From contig CM074131.1 in NCBI GenBank assembly GCA_037178625.1, positions 3,286,001 through 3,350,000 on the forward strand: DNA of 64,000 nt. The letters are read 5' to 3'. This document shows positions 1-8,141 of this stretch, one piece after another. The stretch comes from Skeletonema tropicum (taxonomy: Eukaryota > Bacillariophyta > Thalassiosirophyceae > Thalassiosirales > Thalassiosiraceae). Below the pieces are notes generated by a model. It was not told the origin of the DNA. It worked only from the letters and a program-made list of their open reading frames with translations, and did no database searches. The position numbers and the translations under genes are program-made. Within the stretch, counting starts at the first letter, position 1; every line of letters begins with the position of its first letter.

Positions 1-231
1 CTATCATCACTCGCAATCTGCACAATTACCGGGCTTTCTCCCGTTAGCTTGATTGGGTTAGTCGTATCAATCTTGCTCGCTTTCATTGGAACGAACATCT
101 TGCTCTGCACACTGTTGTTGTCGTATCGATTTTATTCGTGGCTGATTCATAGACACTTGACACTGCTCATATTCTTTGCTTGGCTTGTAATGTTTACTGG
201 ACTTTTGAATGAGAGTGAAGTGATGCACTGA
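1..231 (+). CDS. Possible C-terminal end of a membrane protein (partial)
   Basis: The frame is open from the first base of the window to a TGA at 229-231, giving about 76 residues with no ATG until near the end, so it would be the tail of a gene starting outside the window. The translation holds two hydrophobic stretches (roughly residues 17-45 and 55-70) that could be membrane helices, then a short polar end. I do not recognise a family. A chance open frame is equally possible, because an overlapping frame is also open on the other strand. Confidence 0.25.
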   Translation, partial: LSSLAICTITGLSPVSLIGLVVSILLAFIGTNILLCTLLLSYRFYSWLIHRHLTLLIFFAWLVMFTGLLNESEVMH

Positions 232-965
232 TGAGAAATCGTGTAGCATAGGGACTCTCACACTAATCATCTAGATATATAGTGATCTGGACTTTACAGC
301 CGTCTCTATCTCGATAAATACAGACATTTTTCATCACTACAATCAGCAGCTTCGACATTCACTTTAGCCAATCAGGTAGATATATTCACTGCGCGGTTAA
401 CTTAATCGTTTGCTCAATCAGTGATACTGATGGCGACTTGATGGCTTAATGGTTTGCGTTTTTCATCAGATATACAATACATATTAATTCAGTCTGCAGT
501 TCGAGTATCGAGTAGCCTCCCTTCAACTGGTGGTAACCGAGACCACGGAGCTCAATGGGATGCTGCAAAATCGGTACATCTGTCGTCATCACTCTCACTG
601 CTCTACAATCTATGCCATCGGCACAGAATCACTTCCAAACAGCGCTGGCAACAGTCGGGCGGGTGGGATATATTGAGTGCCAAAAAATAATAATCAAAGA
701 GGCCTCGCGACAATACGACAGATTAGTGCACTGTAAATTACATATCGTGAATTAACGGCTCATTTTTTGAATGATTACTTAAAGCGAGCATTTACAATAC
801 TTAAAGTTCAAGTTGTTTACTTGAACGTTTTGCAGAACACTAATGACAGCGTGCTGGCAAAAGCGGCAGCACCGCACCATTATGCAGTAGGCAATTATGA
901 TGTGATTATGCACCATACTTAATACTTAGACCATAGACCATAGACCATAGCACCAGACCTCAACC
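232..965. other. Intergenic region, no gene seen
   Basis: Short overlapping frames exist here (for example 454-690) but they lack recognisable domains. A small direct repeat of the word ccatagacca occurs near 930-948, just upstream of the next gene start. Confidence 0.5.
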
Positions 966-2303
966 ATGAACAACACCAACTCCCTCATCGATCAAGCCAA
1001 CTACAATCTAGAAGCCGCCAAGGCAGATCTCGACCTCCACGAGGCAGAACTCGAAGCGGCCCAAGCTCGCTACAACGAAGCAAGGTCTCGTTACGATGAT
1101 GCCATGCAGAATTTTCTCGAGGCGGATTTATTACGTGTTTGTAGATGGAATCAAATGGTGAGTGTTTATATAGTTCTGTAGCGTAGCTTTAGGATATATG
1201 ATTGGGTTCGTTATCAATCTCATCATGGTTGGTTTGTATCTGTCGTGATATATATAGTATCACAGGTTAATTCAATGGAAAGAAGATCACGACGGCGATA
1301 CAATTGTGCCTACATCAAAGGATTCAACTGATGATGAGAAAAAATTGGCCAAATGGTAAGTTATAGTTGATTCATGCGGTAACATCTCCACTACTAGACA
1401 ACTTGACTAACATAATTGACATCAGGGTCCAAAATCAACGAGTCTTTTACAAATACTTCCTCAACGGTGACACCAAACACATCAAACAACATCGAATCAC
1501 CGCACTGGACAAGATAGGATTCGTATGGGATGTATATGAACATCAATGGAATGCAAAATTTGAAGAACTCAAAGAATATCACGCTGAAAAGAAAACATTT
1601 GACGTCCCAAAGAGGGAGAATGCCAAGCTTGCGACATTTGTTCTGACGATGCGCTCGGCTATGAAAAAACGGAATGAGGGGATTGTGGTACAAAAGAATA
1701 CAACGCTGACGGAGGAGCGTATCAACAAACTCAACTCAATCAACTTTCACTGGGAGTTTAAACGACCACCCAGGAATCAACAAAAGCCAACTTCTTCCTG
1801 GAATATTCACACAGATTATGATCATTTTTTTCAACTTTTATCGTCCTTCAAGGAAGAGTAAGTTTATCGAAATTGTCATATCTTCCCTTGCTAACATTTC
1901 GTCCTCACTAACTAATCATGTTGCCTTGGTCAGGTATGGGCACCTTTATGTATCAAAGATGTTGCAAGAGTGGATCAAGGGAGAAAGTGAACCATCCAAT
2001 AAGGAATATAAGCGCTTGTCCGTCTTTGTGACGGCAATCAAGAAAGAACACGATGCCTACCGTGAGGGGAAGCCTTCCGTGTTGACCGAGGAGCGAGTGG
2101 AGCAACTTACTGCTTTGGGGATGAAGTGGAAGAAACCACCTAATGAGCCTCGTAAGAGTACGAGTAGTGCTGAGGATGATCCGAATAGGGAGACGAGGAA
2201 GCGTCGCAAAATTGAAGAAGAAGGTGATCAGTCAGAGGATGCCTTTGCTGACGCTAGGGAATACGCTGAAGAGTATCCCAATGAGTCAGCTTACAATATT
2301 TGA
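966..2303 (+). CDS. Helicase-associated-domain (HA) repeat protein, four exons
   Basis: Exons 966-1157, 1258-1355, 1426-1857 and 1934-2303 join in frame to about 363 aa. The first exon is a heptad-rich coiled coil (roughly residues 10-55). The rest holds two to three copies of a motif seen in the helicase-associated domain family: W, then K.(E/Y)H/Y, then VP, then L..(W/F)V...R, then a pattern ending in (I/M).(F/K).W. These domains are expanded in diatoms, usually without a helicase; their function is unknown. The acceptor at 1257 (tatatag) was chosen because it alone restores the WNQMYHRLIQW reading; the nearer cacag at 1265 gives a stop. The third intron (1858-1933) is a dispersed sequence described separately. 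The C-terminus is acidic and basic, low complexity. It ends 99 bp from the convergent AATF gene. Confidence 0.8.
1858..1933 (+). mobile_element. Introner-like intron, copy A
   Basis: A 76-nt intron (gtaag at 1858, gtcag ending at 1933) in phase 2 of the HA-domain gene. It is about 84% identical along its whole length to the intron at 10671-10745 in an unrelated gene, with identical first 17 and last 13 bases. The exons on either side share nothing, so the intron itself appears to be the repeated unit. The 3' exon begins GTA, echoing the intron's own first bases, as expected of an element that brings or duplicates a splice site. Confidence 0.7.
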
Positions 2304-2402
2304 TTATAGAGCCTGTCTCTCGTGAAGGATTGGTATACCTTTCATAATCTATTTAACTATCCATTATTTGTGCTCGTGCTCACGACATATTATGTTGCCT
2401 TA

Positions 2403-3533
2403 TTACACCTTACCAACCCCACCAAACAAACTCTTGAACCAAATATCTTCCTTGATCATTGGCTCGGGTCGCGCCACAGGAAATGTAAAATTGACCAGCT
2501 TGGGATGGACAGAGTATCGTATCTTTCTCCCTTTGCTTGCCCTTCTATCCACATTTGCCTTATTCGACGCAGCAGCACCATTGCTAGCACTATTGGGTAG
2601 ATTTGACGCTCCTCCATCTTCCGTGAGCAACAATGATGTCAAGTCCACATCACCCTCTCCACCACCATTCTTCTTACGCATGGCTCGTTTCAAACGTTCT
2701 GCAGCTTCTTGTGCTGGATCGACTCTTTTCGTAGCAGATCCACTGCCGCCACCGCTGCTTTGTGAAATAAAGTCTTTGAGCATTTGTTGGTACAATTTGG
2801 AATCATCAAATTCCTTCTTTGTCTTATTTGCTGCATCCACCACCGCATTACCTCCTCCTCCTTGAGACGTGGCAAACTTAACCTGATCCCAAAAAGATAA
2901 ATCAACAGCCTTACTTTGAAACTTGGATGAATTGACCGACATTCCAGAATGTAATGCTAGATTTGAATGATGTTTGTTGAGGATTGTTTTCCATGATGTG
3001 CGTAGGGATTCATATTCGTTTTGTAATTGTGACGAGAGGGTGTTGTCATCATTGTCATCATCTTCTTCTTCGCTGTTGCTATTATTGCTTTCATTGTCTT
3101 TTGCACCATTCTCTTTTTGAATCAACTCTGCATAATCCACATCATCATTATCATCACTGCTGTCACTATCATCTCCTCCATCATCCCTATTATCATCATC
3201 TTTGTTCATCTCATGCCCCAACAACTCTCGTCGAGCCACCAACAAATTTTTCATTAATGAATCCACCTCCACCTGTACATTATTTCCACCACCAACAACA
3301 TCATCATCAACACCTCGTCCATTATCGAGACATCTCTGCATCAAAATCCGCAACTCCAACAAAATACTATTCAACTTGACTTGATCATTCGCCGCCTTAC
3401 TTTGAGTGAGGGAAGATTGATGCGATTGCTTTCGTTTTTGAGTGGCACGTTCATCGGTTTGTTCGATGGATGCTAGGGTGGAGAAGAGGCGTTGTTGGGT
3501 GGAGGTGGAGGATTTGCGCTTTTTGGAGAACAT
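2403..3533 (-). CDS. BFR2: AATF/Bfr2 (Traube) ribosome-biogenesis factor
   Basis: Single-exon protein of 376 aa from the first ATG. AATF/Che-1 in animals and Bfr2 in yeast act in the nucleolus in small-subunit pre-rRNA processing. The sequence shows a basic N-terminus, a central AATF-type helical region (LRILMQRCLD... with a W-rich LRTSWKTIL segment), a long Asp/Glu/Ser acidic tract between them, an L..QMLKDFI segment, and the C-terminal TRAUB signature: ASKGRKIRYSVHPKLVNF followed by a terminal WFKSLFGG. The open frame extends 19 codons further upstream but starts with TTG, so the ATG at 3533 is used. The family is usually 400-560 aa, so this is a compact member. It converges with the HA-domain gene. 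Confidence 0.93.
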   Translation of the reverse strand: MFSKKRKSSTSTQQRLFSTLASIEQTDERATQKRKQSHQSSLTQSKAANDQVKLNSILLELRILMQRCLDNGRGVDDDVVGGGNNVQVEVDSLMKNLLVARRELLGHEMNKDDDNRDDGGDDSDSSDDNDDVDYAELIQKENGAKDNESNNSNSEEEDDDNDDNTLSSQLQNEYESLRTSWKTILNKHHSNLALHSGMSVNSSKFQSKAVDLSFWDQVKFATSQGGGGNAVVDAANKTKKEFDDSKLYQQMLKDFISQSSGGGSGSATKRVDPAQEAAERLKRAMRKKNGGGEGDVDLTSLLLTEDGGASNLPNSASNGAAASNKANVDRRASKGRKIRYSVHPKLVNFTFPVARPEPMIKEDIWFKSLFGGVGKV

Positions 3534-3837
3534 ATTGATTGTTTGATGTTGCTGTTCGATAGTAGAATGAAATGTGTCTCTGCTATCCAAAAATGTAGGA
3601 GTATAATAGGCTCTGATAGACGTAGATACTTATGATGTGTAGCAGGCAAGAAGTCACATTTATTAGCATCTCATCTCCTGCATTCTACATTCATTACAAA
3701 TTATCATTCGATGGATGGAAAAGTTCTTTGATCGACGGACAGTTTGATGGCTGGTACTGTGCGCGTTGTATCACGGGGTTACGTTTGGCCTTCCCGCGTA
3801 ATTTTGAGATGGAACGAGAAACGCAAAAAATCCATCA

Positions 3838-4150
3838 TCCACCACACCTTTTACACCGTCACCATGATGTCCTCCACTCCTGTGGCCACAGTTAAGCGTG
3901 CATATTGAATACGCCTAGAATACTCGGCTTGATCAGTCGCATAAATCATCTTATACGCGCCCAAGCCAGGAAAACTCAGTCGATCCACCGTAAATGAATA
4001 AAATAACGTCGCCATCGACGGCATAAAATTTACCACTTTCACCTCCATTCACCCCTCCTATGGACGTTTCGGCAATGATATGTTACAAAAGAGAGGATAT
4101 CCTTTCACCACATCAATGTTATATATACATTGGGCGTCTATTTATCCTTG
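3838..4150 (-). repeat. Dispersed ~300-bp repeat, copy A
   Basis: Read on the minus strand, this segment aligns with 24755-25041 on the plus strand along its whole length. Shared landmarks, in order, are a block around aaacgtcc, then tatgccgtcgatggcgacgt, then gccgagtatt/gctgagtatc, then aggagtggaggacatcatgg and finally ggtgtaaaag. Identity is highest over the last third. The two copies are inverted relative to each other and lie 20 kb apart. Confidence 0.75.
3851..4048 (-). CDS. Small hypothetical protein inside the dispersed repeat
   Basis: A 65-aa frame from a true ATG, preceded directly by an in-frame TGA. It begins MEVKVVNFMPSMATLF and ends TVATGVEDIMVTV. The other copy of the repeat (24755-25041) keeps recognisable parts of the same frame (MPSMATL, AEY.R.I, VA.GVEDIMV.V) but is broken by stops. 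Conservation of the reading frame more than the spacing hints that it was once coding. No family is recognised; it may be an exon or the tail of a larger ancestral gene. Confidence 0.4.
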   Translation of the reverse strand: MEVKVVNFMPSMATLFYSFTVDRLSFPGLGAYKMIYATDQAEYSRRIQYARLTVATGVEDIMVTV

Positions 4151-5222
4151 GGTAGTCCAAAACCATTATCTAATCGATAATCAACCACATTTCACAAGTT
4201 AGACAGAATCTATTATTTGCTCCTTAAACGCAATGCTGAAATCAACATCGTGAAGGACCGATAACATCAAATGAGTGGTAATTTATATACCAATTGATCG
4301 TATGCGTATATTCGAATACTTCGACAAGTGGATGATGCTTTATAGTGATTATAACACATGGGAGACAGTGTTATGTATGTTGGTTTTGATGTAGGCTAAA
4401 TATGCAATGAGTTTTACTGAACAAACAAGTATTTCCTCAGAACTCATTGTTATTATCGCTCCCAAGGATGTTTACTATCATAATAATAATAAGCTGATGC
4501 TTGTTTGATCGATATGCATCCCGTTTCCATTAGCTTTCGGTTGGTTGTTGCGTTCGACAGAGACGAAAAACATGTACATTTTTTGTATCATCAAAATGAT
4601 GTCATAAGAGCTTCCATTCCACTCCAAGGGTCAATTAATCGTCTATCACCATATTAGAGTCGATGGAGAGTGTTGGTTGCCTTCATTGGTGTTATTGTCA
4701 CTCCTTATTGCAGTAGGGCCAAAGATAAAAATGAACCATTGATGGACATCGAGTTACGACGTTGAGGATGGTGTTACCGGCCGAAACATCGGTACACTAA
4801 GACACCCACGCCTCCCTATGGATATATACACTCGATTGGTGGGCTACAAGGATCATGCTTTATGTCTCCATGGGTTATGCACCGGCATGACTCTCCCTCC
4901 GACATGAACGGCAATGTTTCATTAGGAAACTTCGCGCACGAAACTTTTTATTGAAGGAATACATCGTAACCAATGCTCCGCGTTTTCTGCGCAGGGGTCG
5001 GGTGGTATATGATGAAGCTACTGTAAAAAAACGCGGAGGGTTTGCCATGTACTGGTGTAATGGTAGGAGATGTTCTCCGCTGTATAGTGTCTATGGTTGA
5101 GGATTTTTTTGAAGTTTGTGCCATTGTGTGTGATTTTTGCGTGGGGTGACGGAACTTTTCGAAGTCAGGTAGGTGTCTCAATATTTTTCTAATTTAGTCG
5201 AGATTAAGTGGCGTAACCCCGT

Positions 5223-5727
5223 GATACTGTACGTTTGCTTTCAAATCCTACATAAAAGTTTGAAAACCACTTTTTGTAGCTTCCAGAAGGAATGTTTCGA
5301 AAATTCTTTTCGACATTACCTCTGTCGGAACTAGTAGAGTGCACTGTCGAAGCCCAAAATTAATAATTTTGCACTCCTCTACTTCAAAAGTGGTTTTCAA
5401 AGCCTATTTTACCATACTCGAGAAAGATCAGTTTATTTTTGTCTGTGTGTTAATAACTGGCACTCATGTACTAATTCCTACGTATGTAAGGTAAAACTAA
5501 GTCTTTTGCCCTGACTCACTTCCGATAATGGCATCTAAAACGACACAACCATGGTGAAAATGGGCTTCCTACGACTAGCCATAACTCAGTAACTACTAGG
5601 ATGTTGACCCTATTTCAAAGCGTCAATGTTATTTATATTGTCCGTAGAAGCTCATTGATACCTCACTTGTCCACTAACTCCCGTTATTGAAGTCAAAGGT
5701 AGGATTTGAGGACAAACGTACAGTATC
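5223..5727. mobile_element. Foldback MITE, family 1 copy A
   Basis: A 505-bp element bounded by inverted repeats starting gatactgtacgtttg on the left and ending caaacgtacagtatc on the right, continuing as caaatccta/taggatttg. A second inverted pair lies inside its left half (5257-5275 and 5386-5401, core aaaccactttt). The right half shares order and wording with the element at 26152-26651 (accatggtgaaa, cattgatacctca, ctaactccc). No transposase frame. Only a GT dinucleotide is duplicated at the ends, so the target duplication is uncertain. Confidence 0.75.
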
Positions 5728-5749
5728 GTACCACAGTTGTATCAGGAGT

Positions 5750-6150
5750 GGCTAAGTGTATGGTCAGGCTCCCTAAACCCTAAAAATGGCTAATTTATCT
5801 GTTCTCAGCCGCTACTGGGGCTAACCTACCCTTTTATAGGCTTAAAATGCTCGTCTCGATGAGCTTGTTCCAAATCAATGAGTTGCTTCCAAAAATAAAA
5901 AAATATTTTGTTAGCCCCATTCCCTAGCTTGCCTTGGGGGTTAACCCCAAAAAAGAAGCCCCATCTCCAATTTACCCTGGTCTTCAGCTCCATATCACAA
6001 TTCATTTCACCACGATTCAAAACCTTGCCAAGCAAAGCATGGATTTGAACTCCTCTCACTCTCAGCTTTCCAACGCTATGTTGATCACTTCTTGAAGTCA
6101 AATACTCATTGAGAACAGATTTGCTGGGGAGCCTGACCATACACTTAGCC
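5750..6150. mobile_element. 401-bp MITE with 4-bp target duplication
   Basis: The left end reads ggctaagtgtatggtcaggc and the right end is its reverse complement (gcctgaccatacacttagcc), 24 bp of near-perfect inverted repeat including the next ctccc/gggga. The four bases gagt flank both ends (5746-5749 and 6151-6154), a clean target-site duplication. The interior is non-coding. It sits only 22 bp to the right of another element and directly against the truncated FAD-oxidase frame. Confidence 0.85.
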
Positions 6151-7328
6151 GAGTGTGCCGAAGCAACCCTCATGAAGAAGACGAGGAGCAATGGATCTGG
6201 GAAGCCTGCCCTGAAGACTTTGATATTAATTTCGGAGATCTATGGTTTGCCGTCAGAGGTGGTGGAGGAGGAGCGTGGGGTGTGGTGACATCTGCATTGC
6301 TGCAGCTTCACGAGTATCTTCCTTACAAATGGTTCTGGTTCCATACTTCTTCGGAGGAGTGCTCTCCCTTTGCATCAAAATATAATGAGTTTGCGGCAAA
6401 GTACCTCATGACGCCATCGCTATTGAATGTGACGAAGGAGAGCAGCCTCGCTTGTGGAGCTCCTGGGGATGGGGATCCGAAATCACTACATTGTTACGAA
6501 GGAGAAGAAGTTATGGGAGCTTGGGCAAGGTTCCTCGAGCTGAACAACTTGCCCTCAAATGCTTCGGCATGTCTTGTCAGGTTCTTTCCTGATGCCAAGA
6601 GCTATGCAGAGTCGATTTTGATGGGACAAGATAGCCGATTTCCTGGCAAAGTTGCAGATAAGCCTGCTCCTGCACTGACGGTTGATTCTCCGATTGGTTT
6701 CGTGTTGATCCCACAAGCTTGGATTGATGAAAGCGAAGAAAACATCAATATTTTGCTCGAGAATTCCAGCCCCTACTATTCCCATGGAGTTGCTACTCAA
6801 AGCTTTTCGGATCAAGCCAATTCACTTTCCTGGTCTCAGCGTGATGCTGCTGTAATGGCATATTTCTTTGGTCCTGACGATGAAGCTAGAGAAACAAACT
6901 TTTGGAGCAATATGTTTCCAAAGATGTATGACATTTCCGACAAGACCAAGTTCCCTCCTGTTTTCGGGGCTAACCATGCTGGGCCTTGGCTCTTCGGGCC
7001 CCTCAAGGAAGACTGGACGAAGGTTTGTCCTTATGAATGGACACTTGAGGAGCGCAAGGAAAAGTGCATTTCTTCTCAGGAAGCAATCTACGGAACAGAC
7101 CTACTCAACCGTCTCGAGGCAATCAAGATGGCTGTCGACCCCAATTTCATGTTCAGTTGCCACAACTGCATCGGAAATAATCTTGATCTGGCCAAGGCGT
7201 CTCACTCTCAAGATGACGAGTCCGTTCCTCCTCCTCCTACAACTATGACACAGCGAAACCGTCTGATGAGCCGTCAAGTGCATCTGTTGAGTCCTTTTAC
7301 GCAGCTGCAATCTCCGCAACTGTGCTGA
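6151..7328 (+). pseudogene. FAD-linked (berberine-bridge type) oxidoreductase, C-terminal half only
   Basis: About 390 codons encode the second half of a family that is normally around 500-600 aa. Visible landmarks are the end of the FAD-binding domain (GDLWFAVRGGGGGAWGVVTS, near the start) and the C-terminal BBE signature ending DPNFMFSCHNCIG, where the family usually has DP...F. The N-terminal flavin-binding half, with its PP-loop residues, is absent. The frame runs back to a stop at 6093 inside the adjacent transposon without an ATG, and the first in-frame ATG lies deep in the protein (around 6408). The sequence upstream of the MITE does not supply the missing half. I infer a 5'-truncated gene broken by transposon insertions; an undetected upstream exon is the alternative. 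Confidence 0.7.
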
Positions 7329-8141
7329 ATTTATTTTTCCTCGTCCTATTTTAAGTGGCTGCCGTAGCTGTAGCTCAGCTGGCGCACCGGTATCCTAGAC
7401 ATGACAGACATGACACACAAGTTGTTTTGAAACGATCAAAGGGGCACTTCATTTTCTCTAGCTGCATCCAGAGCTTGTTTTAGTGTTGTTCTTCATAATA
7501 AGTTTGCTTAAAAAACGAGTAAGAAAACATATGTGACTGCAAATAGATGTAAATGATGGTATCAATACTCTGCCTGTCTCTCTCTGAGCTCTCTATGAAG
7601 AAGAAAGACCAGCGAAAGGGTTTTATGAGCACGCTTCACCGAAATCATTGCGCCCCTGCGCCCCGCCAAAGCTGGCACCATAGTATGTCAGGGCTTGCTT
7701 GGGAACCCAGCTGGCTCCCATCAGCTGGATTGGATTATCCATAAAAGTGTAATGAAGCAAGAAGCAAGAGATATCGTAGCGAAGAAGCCGACAGCCAGCA
7801 GCCGACGCGAAGATGTAAGCACATGAACGTAAAATGACTGCGACTTTTGCAAAACCTCGAACGGATATTTTACAGAACGGCCCGCGACTCACACACAGCG
7901 CTGCGACGACAACACACAACGATTCACACGTTCACACATGCTGCTCGTGCGAAACAACCATGGCGGAGTCATGGCGGAGTATCATCTAAAATGCTGCTGT
8001 TTGCTTTGACGACACATACAACACACATCACGCAGTTCCGAAGAAGGTCAAACGAAGAGGAACGAGGACACAATTCAAGCAGCAGCGTGACTTTTAAACT
8101 CATCGACACGCAAACAACAGCGCACATCTCATGTCTAAATA
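7329..8141. other. Intergenic; no gene supported
   Basis: Contains short frames without features. Around 7370-7400 the words tagctcagctggcgcaccgg look like a tRNA D-arm, but no T-arm follows. The last 150 bases form the upstream region of the large membrane-protein gene. Confidence 0.5.

Larger units (their letters stand above)
3534..5222. other. Intergenic, repeat-bearing
   Basis: No large coding frame is supported. It holds a roughly 310-bp repeat (3838-4150, listed separately) with a small open frame. From 4150 to 5222 I see AT-rich sequence without recognisable genes. A short frame at 4948-5181 on the minus strand has no features. Confidence 0.5.

Noticed and set aside
1258..1265. Alternative acceptor cacag at 1265 for the first intron of the HA-domain gene
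   Set aside because: With the donor at 1158 it produces an early stop; the acceptor at 1257 restores the conserved W...Y..LI.WK reading.
2984..3379. 131-codon plus-strand His/Cys-rich frame
   Set aside because: It is the reverse-strand reading of the Asp/Glu/Asn-rich tract of AATF/Bfr2.
5826..6191. 121-codon minus-strand frame overlapping the 401-bp MITE
   Set aside because: It spans the MITE interior, its right end and flanking DNA, so it cannot be an ancestral gene, and it has no motif.
7370..7440. tRNA-like segment (tagctcagctggcgcaccgg)
   Set aside because: It resembles a tRNA D-arm but no T-arm (GGTTCRA) or acceptor pairing follows within tRNA distance.
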